A stretch of DNA of 20,476 bases. Origin: a virus. The translations under genes were made by a program, and so were the position numbers. Positions within the stretch are counted from its first letter, which is position 1, and every line of letters starts with the position of its first letter. This document shows positions 1-7,741 of the stretch, piece after piece. The stretch is taken from IMG/VR virus record IMGVR_UViG_3300004805_000048, positions 1 through 20,476 of that record; one strand, 5' to 3'. Below the pieces are notes generated by a model that was given only the letters and a program-made list of their open reading frames with translations, had not been told where the DNA came from and made no database searches.

Positions 1-718
1 CAATTCTTCCATTGGTAATAACTGGATTAAATTCTGATTTAATAGTAAAACCAGCTTCCCAATATGACGGATAACCAACAAGACCATTTTCAGGACTAAT
101 ATCAACAACAACATTATCTCTTGTTCCATTGTTAGGAAATATTGTTACTGAGTTATTTTCAATGACTAATGGAAAAGATGCAGCACGAGCTACTGCTTGC
201 ATTTGGTCAATGATAGAACCTGACAAATATTGATTTTGTAAAACAGCGTGTGCGTTATTAATATTATTAAACGTCCAATTGCTTCCTAATTGTTTAGTTA
301 GCGAAGCTAGTATATCTTCAGCGTTTTGTGCGCCAGGATAAGTATTTGCAGCAGCAGGGGCTGCTTTATTGTAATAGCCAGCTACCGCAGCACAAGTAAA
401 AGAAACATCAGGCAATGAGTTTAAATCAATAAAGCTCGAAATAATTGTTCCTGAAAATATTTGTCTTAAAATACTATTTTGATTGCCAGCAGAAACAGTA
501 ATTGATTGATTTTGAACTGCGACCATATTCGAGCCTGTGCTTGAATATTGATTCATTTGGTCAAGCGTCATGCCATATACTTTTAATTGCAATTGACCAA
601 ACGCACTTTGACCACCAGGATTAATAATCGTAGCAGAACATCTTAATCCTTCAAGATTAAGCGTTTCGCCATTTGCGCTAGTGAATTGTAAATTAATCTG
701 ACGAAACTGAAATGTCAT
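1..718 (-). CDS. Baseplate hub protein, N-terminal part (3' end outside window)
   Basis: The frame is open from the ATG at 718 to the left edge, giving 239 visible residues; the C-terminus is missing. The start overlaps the stop of the upstream plug gene as ATGA, so the two are probably translationally coupled. The protein starts MTFQFRQINLQF and continues with a beta-rich region. A later stretch contains the words GAQNAEDILASL and FPLVIENNSVTIFP, the pattern I associate with hub proteins of the gp27/Mu gp44 type, which form the central ring below the tail tube. Position supports this: tape measure, Dit-like protein, plug and then hub is the usual order in small contractile tails such as that of phage Pam3. 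The family assignment is from pattern memory and context, not a search. No lysozyme or peptidase domain is visible in the part present. Confidence 0.7.
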   Translation of the reverse strand, partial: MTFQFRQINLQFTSANGETLNLEGLRCSATIINPGGQSAFGQLQLKVYGMTLDQMNQYSSTGSNMVAVQNQSITVSAGNQNSILRQIFSGTIISSFIDLNSLPDVSFTCAAVAGYYNKAAPAAANTYPGAQNAEDILASLTKQLGSNWTFNNINNAHAVLQNQYLSGSIIDQMQAVARAASFPLVIENNSVTIFPNNGTRDNVVVDISPENGLVGYPSYWEAGFTIKSEFNPVITNGRI

Positions 719-1011
719 GCTGTTTGAGTCCAATAAGTAAGAAGATACCTTGAACCAAGATTTGTGTAATACGGGTTATCATCACCTTGAATATCTATAA
801 AAACTAATTGCCCTACAAAACCAAGATAAGATTCTCTAATTAAACCAACATTGTTTAAACAAAGCATTGACTCAACAATTGTATTTCCTTCAATAGCCAA
901 ATCAAAATATAAACCATTATTTTTTTGATATAAGTTTATTGAACAATTTTGACTGCTTAATTGAACATTAAATGTTTGTGCAGCTACTGCATTAAGAGGA
1001 ATTATTTGCAT
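715..1011 (-). CDS. Baseplate plug-like protein (98 aa)
   Basis: A 98-residue beta-rich protein starting MQIIPLNAVAAQTF and ending near YLLTYWTQTA. Length, a beta pattern with no signal peptide or membrane segment, and position between the Dit-like protein and the hub fit the small baseplate plug proteins of the Pam3 gp18 type, which close the tail tube at the baseplate centre. An in-frame ATG at 1029 would add six residues and overlap the upstream gene by 17 bases. I prefer the ATG at 1011 because it lies just after the upstream stop (TAATATG) and gives the N-terminus expected for the family. Neither start has a strong Shine-Dalgarno sequence, so coupling to the upstream gene is likely. The stop overlaps the hub start. 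Confidence 0.62.
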   Translation of the reverse strand: MQIIPLNAVAAQTFNVQLSSQNCSINLYQKNNGLYFDLAIEGNTIVESMLCLNNVGLIRESYLGFVGQLVFIDIQGDDNPYYTNLGSRYLLTYWTQTA

Positions 1012-1012
1012 A

Positions 1013-1687
1013 TTAGTCCCATGAACCATTTCCAGTAGTCTTGCCTATTGTACCAAAATCAATATAATTTTTTTTAGCAGTTATTTGAGATTTTTGTTTT
1101 TTGGTAGGAGGAACTGGCGATACTTGACCGTTATTCTGAGCAGGTGTTCCGCTAGGTTGAGAAGTAACTGGAATTGCTGCTTGAACAACTCTAACTTCTT
1201 GAAACCATAGTTGAGCAATAATTAAAGATACGCCTTGCTTTGATTCTCTACGATAATCAAAATGAACTAAATTACAATTCTCATAAGTGTAATTTGGAGT
1301 AATAACATTAATCAATGTCAAAGAACTAATTAAAAGTTCAATCGTTGACAAGAAATTTTCTTTTGTCATTGCTCCATTACCATTACATGAAATGGTAACT
1401 CTTACATCAAAAGGCAATGCAACTTTGTTATAACTTTGAAACGCACCACCTTCAATCGGATAGGTTGGAATCTTGCGTTCTTCACGATATTCAAAATCAA
1501 TAAATGAATCAGGCGTAATTACACTTTCACCATTAAGACCAATAAATCCCCATTGCGTACCAAAAGAATTAACTGGTACTGGAGGAGTAGTGCTTAATAC
1601 TGGTGCAGGTGTTGGAACTTTAGGTGAGCGTGGAATTGCTGGAACACCAGGAAGTTTAGGAATATCAGGATATGGAATTAAAGGCAT
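1013..1687 (-). CDS. Dit-like baseplate/distal tail protein (224 aa)
   Basis: A 224-residue protein. Residues 1-45 are Pro-rich (MPLIPYPDIPKLPGVPAIPR). A central domain (about 46-170) has the words WGFIGLNGE, FQSYNKVALPFDVRV and a conserved-looking EVRVV end. The C-terminal tail is rich in Pro, Lys, Gln and Thr. The combination of 'PGVPAIPR', 'YPIEGGAFQSYNKV' and 'DYRRESKQG' is what I recognise from the Dit-like N-terminal domain found in baseplate proteins of contractile-tailed phages, which joins the tail tube end to the baseplate. The start overlaps the tape measure stop by one base (TAATG), typical of coupled translation. The C-terminal low-complexity tail may be a flexible linker to another baseplate protein; that part is inference. 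Confidence 0.72.
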   Translation of the reverse strand: MPLIPYPDIPKLPGVPAIPRSPKVPTPAPVLSTTPPVPVNSFGTQWGFIGLNGESVITPDSFIDFEYREERKIPTYPIEGGAFQSYNKVALPFDVRVTISCNGNGAMTKENFLSTIELLISSLTLINVITPNYTYENCNLVHFDYRRESKQGVSLIIAQLWFQEVRVVQAAIPVTSQPSGTPAQNNGQVSPVPPTKKQKSQITAKKNYIDFGTIGKTTGNGSWD

Positions 1688-3201
1688 TATCTATTTCCCA
1701 CTACACCAGCATTGATTAATGAATTGTTTTGAATTGCTTTGTTAATTCCAAGAGCAATACCATTTGCATCAGTAGCATTAGTTTGAACATTAATGGTGTT
1801 GATGCTTGTTTGTACGTTGTTATTTGTCACGCCTGAATTCATAGGCGCATTTGCTTTTGCACCTGTCATGCCACTTTCAAAACCAGGGATTTCTTGTCCG
1901 ACTCTATGCAGTTGAGCCAAGTCTAATTCTTGATTAGGATTGACTCCTAATTTTTTAGATAAATAATCAATATAAGATGCTTGGTCTGTAGTTGAATAAG
2001 CGTGTTTACCATTTATTCCGCCAATAATTGACGCAATAGACTTTTGACCTTTGTTGTAATATTGATTTTCTAATAAATCATCAAGCGCAGCTTGACCTGT
2101 TTCATTGTCAGGAAATATTGCAAATCCACCTGAATCTTGACCAGTGGCACCATGATTTTTAGCCCACTCGCCATATTTGATATTACCAGGATTTTTATTT
2201 CTTTGGCTTCTAGCACTACCAGTAGCAGCAGTTCCAGTTGTCGCTGGATTTACAGGTTCTTTATATCCAGTTAATTTGTCATAAACGCCTAAAGCTGCAC
2301 CAAGAATAGGACTTACCCTTGATAAAGATTTAGCTCTATCCGACATACCAATTTTTGATTCAAATTTATCAATTGCATTTGATAACTTTGCATACATACT
2401 AACAACATACTCAATACCATGAGCCAATGTAATTAAAGTAGGATACAAGCCGTCCATGACGCTATTTTTAGCACCACCAAACGCATTTGATAAATTACCA
2501 AGTTCAGCTTGGAATTTTTTAGCTGATTCTGTATTTTTATCATTAACACCTGAAAGTTTATAACTTTCGTTAAATAGTTTACGAACAGAGTCAGAACCCT
2601 GTTCCATAATCATAAAGGTATTTTTATCAATGCCTAGCTGTTGAGCTAACGTATAAGTAAGCTGTTCGCCATTAACTTTTCTGAACTCATTAAGAGCATC
2701 AGATAGTTTATAAATATCAACGGTACCTTTGTTAATATCTACCGAGCCTAAAGCACCTAAACGTGCCAAAGGTGTAAGCATTGCAGCATTGCCTAGCTTG
2801 ATACCAGCAACACCTGATTGTAAGTTTTGTAACGTGGCTTGAAATTCATCCGCATTGCCACCGACAGATTTTAATACACCGCCCCAAGCATCAAGCTCTT
2901 TAGCAGACAAACTAAAAAGATTTGCATTTCTGCTTAATGCTGCATTTCCAGCAGTCATTGTATTAACAAAACTAACAAATCCGCCAACACTAAAGGCAGC
3001 AGTACCAAAAGATATTAAAGCATCACGGGCTTTTTCAAATCCTTCAGCAGATTTTTTTGCGTTTTGTTGTAAGTTTTTTTGTGACTTTTGATTAGCTTCA
3101 TCAAATTTGCGTAGTTCTTCTACGGATTTTTTTTGTGCTTTATCAAATTTTGAGGAGTCTAAGCCAAGCTCGATTAATAGACTGTCGATGACTGTAGCCA
3201 A
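1687..3201 (-). CDS. Tail tape measure protein with C-terminal lysozyme-like domain (504 aa, TTG start)
   Basis: Sets tail length and lies in the tube lumen. The N-terminus (MATVIDSLLIELGLDSSKFD) followed by a Lys/Gln-rich helical, coiled-coil-like region (about 15-60) and a small hydrophobic stretch (about 60-82) is typical of tape measures. Residues about 334-445 form a separate domain starting RNKNPGNIKYGEW and including GFAIFPDNETGQAAL. I recognise this pattern from phage lysozyme-like, peptidoglycan-active domains of tail proteins. The start is TTG, not ATG; a strong AAGGAG lies six bases upstream and no ATG there gives this family N-terminus. At 504 residues it is short for a tape measure. 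By the usual rule of about 0.15 nm per residue the tail would be roughly 75 nm; this is inference. The gene follows the chaperone frameshift cassette directly. Confidence 0.82.
   Translation of the reverse strand: MATVIDSLLIELGLDSSKFDKAQKKSVEELRKFDEANQKSQKNLQQNAKKSAEGFEKARDALISFGTAAFSVGGFVSFVNTMTAGNAALSRNANLFSLSAKELDAWGGVLKSVGGNADEFQATLQNLQSGVAGIKLGNAAMLTPLARLGALGSVDINKGTVDIYKLSDALNEFRKVNGEQLTYTLAQQLGIDKNTFMIMEQGSDSVRKLFNESYKLSGVNDKNTESAKKFQAELGNLSNAFGGAKNSVMDGLYPTLITLAHGIEYVVSMYAKLSNAIDKFESKIGMSDRAKSLSRVSPILGAALGVYDKLTGYKEPVNPATTGTAATGSARSQRNKNPGNIKYGEWAKNHGATGQDSGGFAIFPDNETGQAALDDLLENQYYNKGQKSIASIIGGINGKHAYSTTDQASYIDYLSKKLGVNPNQELDLAQLHRVGQEIPGFESGMTGAKANAPMNSGVTNNNVQTSINTINVQTNATDANGIALGINKAIQNNSLINAGVVGNR
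1867..2202 (-). other. Lysozyme-like (RNxNPGN) domain inside the tape measure protein
   Basis: This covers residues about 334-445 of the tape measure protein. The motif RNKNPGNIKYGEW is followed by GATGQDSGGFAIFPD, ETGQAALDDLLENQYYNKG and a Tyr-Ile-containing segment before the LGVNPNQELDL end. A low-complexity Thr/Ala/Gly linker (about 318-331) separates it from the helical part, which supports an independent domain. I infer local cell-wall digestion during DNA entry, as for other tape measures that carry muralytic domains. I cannot assign the catalytic residues or the bond cleaved. Confidence 0.55.
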
Positions 3202-3218
3202 GATTTACTCCTTATGAT

Positions 3219-3814
3219 TTATTTTTGATTCATTATATAAGCGTTATGCCTATCAACGGCATTAATTTCTAATAATATCCACATATCCTCAACACTGTAA
3301 ACAGTGTCGAGTTCGTGGAGTGTAGCTAACCTAGATGATATTACTGCTGCTATCGCTTGCGTTGTGGCTTGATACTCAATGAGTCGCTTGGAGTTTGTTC
3401 CTGAGGACTTGATTCCGAAGTCGATTTGCTTCCGTCTAAAAAAAAATCCATGTGTAAGCTCCACACAGCCTTTCTTAACTGCAAGCGAGTTACAACTTCT
3501 TCAATATCTTCTTCAATTAAAGCTCGTCTAATACTTGAAGAAGGAACAATTTGAACGCATCCCATCATGTCATCCAAAAGAGGCTTTGCAGCATCAAATG
3601 GAATCTTTAATAAATTCATGTAACCAATAGCCATAAGACCAGCCATGCCTTGAGAGGCTAGACCATCGGGTATCTCGATGCCAGCATTGCCGACAGCGAG
3701 AATAACCCGAAAAGCCCAGTTCTCGGCTTGAGAAGCCGACATTTCAGTGATGATAAATTGTTTACCAGTATCTCTACCAGTATCCGCTATAAATGTCGTT
3801 TCTTTTCTAGCCAT
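3219..3814 (-). CDS. Tail assembly chaperone, long -1 frameshift product (about 198 aa)
   Basis: Fusion made when ribosomes slip one base back at T TTT TTA (3443-3437) while reading the short chaperone frame. The first 126 residues are shared with the short product. Translation then continues as RRKQIDFGIKSSG in the -1 frame for 72 more residues, ending HNAYIMNQK just before the tape measure ribosome binding site. Open frame 3219-3464 carries this extension; it fills the gap between the short chaperone stop and the tape measure gene, and its own first codons before the slip site have no sign of independent use. The arrangement matches the G/GT-type chaperones of lambda and many other phages, in which the long form helps tail tube subunits assemble around the tape measure. 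Actual use of the slip is inferred from sequence. Confidence 0.8.
3350..3814 (-). CDS. Tail assembly chaperone, short form (154 aa)
   Basis: A mostly helical 154-residue protein starting MARKETTFIADTGRDTGKQF, lying between the tail tube and tape measure genes, the standard place for a tail assembly chaperone. The TGRDTGKQFIITEM segment and the following helices fit chaperones of contractile-tailed phages. The last 28 residues (after codon 126) are Ser/Thr/Gln/Lys-rich and look like the unimportant tail made when the ribosome does not shift. The start lies only a few bases after the tube stop, with no strong Shine-Dalgarno sequence, so reinitiation is likely. A nine-base T run (minus strand) at codons 123-126 carries the slip site that gives the longer form. 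Confidence 0.8.
   Translation of the reverse strand: MARKETTFIADTGRDTGKQFIITEMSASQAENWAFRVILAVGNAGIEIPDGLASQGMAGLMAIGYMNLLKIPFDAAKPLLDDMMGCVQIVPSSSIRRALIEEDIEEVVTRLQLRKAVWSLHMDFFLDGSKSTSESSPQEQTPSDSLSIKPQRKR
3437..3443 (-). promoter_or_regulatory. Programmed -1 ribosomal frameshift slippery site (T TTT TTA)
   Basis: On the minus strand the short chaperone frame reads GAT TTT TTT TTA GAC, so the heptamer T TTT TTA is in the correct phase (X XXY YYZ) for a -1 slip. After slipping, the next codons are AGA CGG AAG, which enter the 73-codon extension frame (including stop). The A9 run on the plus strand at 3438-3446 is the same element. I did not establish a downstream pseudoknot or stem-loop. 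A one-base sequencing error in this homopolymer is the main alternative. Confidence 0.78.
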
Positions 3815-3820
3815 AAGTTA

Positions 3821-4258
3821 TTAGAACCCTGATTGTGAACCTACAATTGTTTGCCAAGTGATTTCGTATACAACTGGTTGTAATGTTTTCTTAACAGCAG
3901 GAAATGGAGTCGCAAGAGTTAAGTAACCATTCACTAGATTATACACCATACCAGTAGAAGGTAAAATAATTGTACCATTTGCAGTAAATACATCTGAAAC
4001 TGAATCTTGAGCAGCTCTCCAGCCATCAAAAATTGATACGCTTGGACTATCTGCTTGAAGATGCACTGTCATTTTGTATGGAACCCATACTTTACCACCT
4101 GAAAGAACACCGTCAACACCCATTAATGTTTCTGATTGTTGAACTGCTTCACTTTCAAAACCATCATCTACAGCATACCCTTGAATTAGAACTGGACTAC
4201 CAAAGATACCGCCTACTGATAATGTTAAGATTGAATTTGCTGAGGTTATTGTTGCCAT
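3821..4258 (-). CDS. Tail tube protein (145 aa, DUF3277-like)
   Basis: A 145-residue beta-rich protein starting MATITSANSILTLSVGGIFG, with GYAVDDGFESEAV and the region around MGVDGVLSGGKVWVPYKMTV, ending YEITWQTIVGSQSGF. Together with its place directly after the sheath gene and before the chaperone, this fits the small tail tube proteins (DUF3277-like) of contractile phages. They stack as hexameric rings to form the inner tube through which DNA passes. It has no signal peptide or transmembrane segment. The ribosome binding site AAGGAT overlaps the end of the sheath gene. The family name is from pattern memory; the role is well supported by gene order. Confidence 0.8.
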   Translation of the reverse strand: MATITSANSILTLSVGGIFGSPVLIQGYAVDDGFESEAVQQSETLMGVDGVLSGGKVWVPYKMTVHLQADSPSVSIFDGWRAAQDSVSDVFTANGTIILPSTGMVYNLVNGYLTLATPFPAVKKTLQPVVYEITWQTIVGSQSGF

Positions 4259-4271
4259 GATTTATTAATCC

Positions 4272-5768
4272 TTATTGAATAGCGATAGAAGCAAGAGTAA
4301 TTTGTTGTACGCTTTCACCATCTTGGTAGTATAAAGTGATTGGAGGTGATTGACGAGCTGCACGAGTTTGAGCCGTTGCAGGTGAGATTTGCAATACATA
4401 ACCTTGTGAAGCAATAACTGGAGAAGCGTCATAACCTAAAGCATATTGAACTTCAGCAGCTTGAGCAGCAGAAAGTTGGATACCTTTACGAATCGCACCA
4501 AAATTAATTGCAGCATTGATTGGGTCTAAACAAGCAGCATTAATCAATGAGTAACCTTGAGTGTTGTAAGGAATAGAGCCAACTGATTGAAGCAATGTTA
4601 CCAAAGCCAATTGCAATTGAGCGTTAAGCCAAATTTGATTCAAATATGTATCAGCCCATAACCATTTGCCTGAAACAGAGCCTGGAGTAAACCAAGCAGC
4701 GTTATTAGCTGGATTGTTAGAACCGTAAGCACCGTAAGCATTGTAACCATTAGCAACAACAGCAGCATAGTTAGAAGCAGTTGATACTGAAGGAACCAAG
4801 CCTGATTGTTCTTTAAAGTCTAATGTTGCACGACCATTTAAACGAGTGAAATCTAAAGATGCAGCGAAACTTGAAGCAAAAGCAGCGTGTGTATTGTTGC
4901 CGTAAATAGGCAATGTACCAACGATTTGATTTGTTTGTAACCAATCACCAAATGTATTTGTAGCTGCTGCGTTAAGAATATTAACATCAGAATCTTGACA
5001 GATAAATAGGTAACGTGGAGCAACTGAGTTAGACCAAGTAGCAAATGCCTCTTTTTCTGCAATAGTTGCAAGTTCCCAAGTTGTAAAGAATGTAGCCCAG
5101 TTTTGGTTTTGATTAATAATGCTTGTCATGTATGTTGCTGGAACAGCAGCAGCTTGACCTTGTGAAAGAACAGCACCAGTAGCTTGAGTTAATGCCAATC
5201 CAGTTGCCAAAGCACCAGTTGTAGCATAAGTAATAGTTTGAGTAGCACCAGTTGTATTTGTAGTAAATATAAATGCGCTATGTTGAGAATCAAAAGTTAC
5301 TGTAAAGTTAGGTGAAGTAAATGCACCTTGAATAATTGTAGCTGCATTGCTAAAACTTGTAGCACTTGCAAGATTGATAGTGCCTGAAGTTTCAGTAACG
5401 CCAGCTACAGTCAATGATAATGTGCCTGTACCTAATGCTTGCAATTGACCTAAAGTTAAAGAAGCCAATGAACCACCACGCAACCAACCAGCAGTTGCCA
5501 CTTCAGGATAATTAGCAATTAATAGTGAGCCTGGTAATTTTGTACCAATGCTATAACCATTAAAATAAATGCTTGCCAATGTTGCTTCTATTGAATTAGC
5601 ACCGAAATATGTTTGAACATCAGCAGCACTTGCAAAATTTAAAATAGTTCCAGCAGGAGCGTAAGCATTTTGTGTGAGCATCAAACCGTTTAAATCAACA
5701 GCGATACCACCAGCAGATAGCACGGATGGGACTACATTTACTACTTGTGAAAAAGGAATGGTACTCAT
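4272..5768 (-). CDS. Contractile tail sheath protein (498 aa, DUF3383)
   Basis: The protein starts MSTIPFSQVVNVVPSVLSAGG and continues with AVDLNGLMLTQNAY, VQTYFGANSIEATLASIYFNGY and GWLRGGSLASLTLGQL, all typical of the DUF3383 family of phage tail sheath subunits. These subunits surround the tube and contract on infection. The C-terminal half has PYNTQGYSLINAACLDPI and a final beta region, which would be the conserved polymerising part. I chose the ATG at 5768 over an upstream in-frame start at 5819 because a good ribosome binding site (AGGAG, eight bases away) precedes it and the protein then begins at the family N-terminus; the earlier start would add 17 unrelated residues and overlap the neighbour by 41 bases. 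Its length of about 500 residues is normal. It is the strongest evidence that this is a myovirus-type phage. Confidence 0.9.
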   Translation of the reverse strand: MSTIPFSQVVNVVPSVLSAGGIAVDLNGLMLTQNAYAPAGTILNFASAADVQTYFGANSIEATLASIYFNGYSIGTKLPGSLLIANYPEVATAGWLRGGSLASLTLGQLQALGTGTLSLTVAGVTETSGTINLASATSFSNAATIIQGAFTSPNFTVTFDSQHSAFIFTTNTTGATQTITYATTGALATGLALTQATGAVLSQGQAAAVPATYMTSIINQNQNWATFFTTWELATIAEKEAFATWSNSVAPRYLFICQDSDVNILNAAATNTFGDWLQTNQIVGTLPIYGNNTHAAFASSFAASLDFTRLNGRATLDFKEQSGLVPSVSTASNYAAVVANGYNAYGAYGSNNPANNAAWFTPGSVSGKWLWADTYLNQIWLNAQLQLALVTLLQSVGSIPYNTQGYSLINAACLDPINAAINFGAIRKGIQLSAAQAAEVQYALGYDASPVIASQGYVLQISPATAQTRAARQSPPITLYYQDGESVQQITLASIAIQ

Positions 5769-5778
5769 TAAATTACTC

Positions 5779-6297
5779 CTATGGTTTAAAAGTTTGGTCA
5801 ATCGGAGCCAAATCGACAATAGCTTCTAACATTGACTGCTGTGAAGTAGTCAATATTGGATTGTATTGTAAACTAGCTGTAATTTTCCAGCGTTGTTCGT
5901 ATTGTTCCTCGCCATCAATCAGAGGAATTTGAACAGGGTTATCTGCATACAAAGGCTGAATATTCGCAGGAAATAACTCCGTTGCATATTCGTCACGAAA
6001 CAAAGATTGAGTTTCAAAAGCCCAAACTTGTGAGTCAGGACCATAAAAATCAAGCTGCATTGCGTAATTTGTAGGCGTTAGAATGAATTTTTGTTGTAAG
6101 GTTGAACTGTATGTATCAACGTTGAAAGATAATCTATCCATGCCAACGTTATTCATTGCAATAAAACCGCCTTTTGGCATTGCTACCAAATTCTCTTGTG
6201 CTTGTATGATTTCCACTCCAGCAGGAATGAAAGTCTTAAAAAATGTCACCAAAGCCGTAAATACATCTTGGTCAATGATGTCAATCGTTACACTCAT
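5779..6297 (-). CDS. Tail terminator/neck protein (172 aa, LIC_12616-like)
   Basis: A 172-residue protein starting MSVTIDIIDQDVFTALVTFF, with a helix followed by VEIIQAQENLVAMPKGGFIAM, then beta strands (RLSFNVDTYSS) and a region near QLDFYGPDSQVWAFETQSLFRDEYAT. The QxQENxVxMPxGxFIxM pattern is one I associate with the LIC_12616-type proteins. These are small proteins encoded just upstream of the sheath in contractile phages and are thought to cap the tail or join it to the neck. The start overlaps the upstream gene's stop (ATGA), indicating coupled translation. The family call is from pattern memory, and the terminator role is inferred from position. Confidence 0.65.
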   Translation of the reverse strand: MSVTIDIIDQDVFTALVTFFKTFIPAGVEIIQAQENLVAMPKGGFIAMNNVGMDRLSFNVDTYSSTLQQKFILTPTNYAMQLDFYGPDSQVWAFETQSLFRDEYATELFPANIQPLYADNPVQIPLIDGEEQYEQRWKITASLQYNPILTTSQQSMLEAIVDLAPIDQTFKP

Positions 6298-6878
6298 TCT
6301 TCAGTCCATTCTATTGAAATATAAATATTAGTTCCACTAGGAACTGTATCGCCATTTAAACTAAAGCAAAATGATTGATTAACGCCACGCAAAATGATGG
6401 GTTGTGTATTTCTAATTCCGAAATCTTCAATCCACGGAAATACAGGAATACCAGTATTAGTAGCATTAGCCAAAGCGTAATGGTCACCAAACATAAAAGT
6501 TCCAGTTCCTAATGTGGCAGGATTAGCTGAATAAGCCCTAACAACTGCCGTTGGTGCTGGATTGGTTGTGTCATAAGGAACACCCGTTAATACTGTAGAA
6601 GTGCCACCTGTATTAGCTGTAGTCCTAAAAAAACAATAAAAGTCAATTACGCCAGCAGAACTAGAATTATCCGCAGTTACTTGTAATCTTGTAATTTTGA
6701 TTGTTTTAGTTGCTGAACCTGTAATAGTAAATACATCAGTTGCAGGTGAAGCTGGTGTAATATCATAAACACCTGCTCGGTATGTTGGAATATTGACTAA
6801 AGGATTACCAAACTGGTCAATTGATACTGCTGCATCGGCAGCTAATCCAGGTGTTCCATTGTTTACATTAATTTGCAT
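6294..6878 (-). CDS. Phage structural protein of unknown function, neck region (194 aa)
   Basis: A beta-rich protein, rich in Thr, Asn and Ala, with no signal peptide or membrane segment. It starts MQINVNNGTPGLAADAAVSI and ends FSLNGDTVPSGTNIYISIEWTEE. The middle (about residues 35-80) reads as a jelly-roll-like run of short strands. The gene lies in the tightly packed neck cluster between a connector-like protein and the tail terminator, so it is probably a virion protein, perhaps a collar or neck decoration. I do not recognise the family. The ribosome binding site CAGGAA overlaps the end of the upstream gene, and the stop overlaps the next start. Confidence 0.72.
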   Translation of the reverse strand: MQINVNNGTPGLAADAAVSIDQFGNPLVNIPTYRAGVYDITPASPATDVFTITGSATKTIKITRLQVTADNSSSAGVIDFYCFFRTTANTGGTSTVLTGVPYDTTNPAPTAVVRAYSANPATLGTGTFMFGDHYALANATNTGIPVFPWIEDFGIRNTQPIILRGVNQSFCFSLNGDTVPSGTNIYISIEWTEE

Positions 6879-6881
6879 AAT

Positions 6882-7265
6882 TTATTCCTGTTGTAAAGTT
6901 ACGATGACATGGCACCAGTCTGACCACGTTTCTACTACTTTTGTAATCAGCCAGTTTCTATTACATCCGCCAGGGATTTCAGGAAATACCAAAATATCAC
7001 CGCCAATGTTATCGGCACGAACCACGCCAGCAGCATTTCCAAACATATAGACAGAACGCATCACTCCTGTGATATTTAATCCGTCTGTGTGTTGTAAATT
7101 AGTTGTATCTAAGGCTTGAACTTGTGCTTTAACGGTAAGCGTTAAACTCGTAGGAGTTCTTTTACCTGCTGCATTAGTTGTATATCCAGTAGACTGAATC
7201 CAATTGATTTGAATATTTGGATTGGTAATTTGAGTATATTTATTAACAAGACCACGCAAATTCAT
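6882..7265 (-). CDS. Head-tail joining/neck protein of unknown family (127 aa)
   Basis: A 127-residue protein starting MNLRGLVNKYTQITNPNIQI, with a later DGLNITGVMRSVYMFGNAAG, GGDILVFPE and a C-terminal region with two tryptophans that ends VIVTLQQE. The pattern 'Y-glycine, GGDIL, W..W..V.VTLQ' is familiar from small proteins encoded between the connector and sheath in contractile phages, often annotated as neck or collar proteins. The role is inferred from order: connector, tail completion protein, this protein, structural protein, terminator, sheath. AAGGG precedes the ATG and overlaps the end of the upstream gene. Confidence 0.65.
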   Translation of the reverse strand: MNLRGLVNKYTQITNPNIQINWIQSTGYTTNAAGKRTPTSLTLTVKAQVQALDTTNLQHTDGLNITGVMRSVYMFGNAAGVVRADNIGGDILVFPEIPGGCNRNWLITKVVETWSDWCHVIVTLQQE

Positions 7266-7267
7266 TT

Positions 7268-7741
7268 TTAGCCCTTATTGAAGTCTGAACCAGCTTTGTT
7301 GACTGCATTTGAAACAGAGGCAAGCATCAGTCCCGTTTCAATCAATGGTTTAGATGAACCTTTACGCTTAATAGTGATAGGCGATAAAGGAGGGCTGTAA
7401 ATACTTGAGATTTTTGTTTGAATGTCGGCAGCAGCTACTCTACCAACCAAGTCTAGTACGTCAAAAGCCGTCATTTTGTTTTCTACGACCTTTGGTATTG
7501 ATTTAGCAATTATTTTAGTCCACTGCTCTTTTTGTTCGGCTACAGTTGGTCTAATAAATGGTCTTGGAGGAATTTTCTTTGCTGGTGCGCCAAATTCCTG
7601 AATTGCAGCTACTTGAGCTACTGGAGTTCCATCTTCATAATTAATGCCTGAAGGAAGTCCTACTTGTGCGACTAGACCATTAAATTCTTCAGGAACTCTG
7701 TCTAGTGTTGCCTTAATCTTATCAAGATTAAGCGCAGCCAT
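7268..7741 (-). CDS. Tail completion / HK97 gp10-like neck protein (157 aa)
   Basis: A 157-residue protein. Residues about 25-66 contain QVGLPSG, YEDGTPVAQVAAIQEFG and IPPRPFIRPT, followed by a helical part and PPLSPITIKRKGSSKPLIET near residues 117-136. 'DGTPVA...A.IQEFG...IPPRPF' and 'KPLIETG' are hallmark stretches of the HK97 gp10-like or tail completion proteins that help join head and tail. The start overlaps the stop of the DUF4054 connector as TAATG. Its place after the connector and before the neck proteins agrees. It is probably present as a ring in the neck; the exact stoichiometry is unknown. Confidence 0.78.
   Translation of the reverse strand: MAALNLDKIKATLDRVPEEFNGLVAQVGLPSGINYEDGTPVAQVAAIQEFGAPAKKIPPRPFIRPTVAEQKEQWTKIIAKSIPKVVENKMTAFDVLDLVGRVAAADIQTKISSIYSPPLSPITIKRKGSSKPLIETGLMLASVSNAVNKAGSDFNKG

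Noticed and set aside
3219-3464. Open frame read as an independent 81-aa gene starting MELTHGFFF
   Set aside because: Its ATG lies inside the chaperone gene with no ribosome binding site, and the slippery T run joins it in the -1 frame. It is better read as the chaperone extension.
4272-5819. Longer start for the sheath gene at 5819
   Set aside because: It adds 17 residues unlike the family and has no ribosome binding site; ATG at 5768 has one.
5726-6331. Two plus-strand open frames over the terminator and sheath start
   Set aside because: They are antisense to well-supported genes and have no ribosome binding sites.
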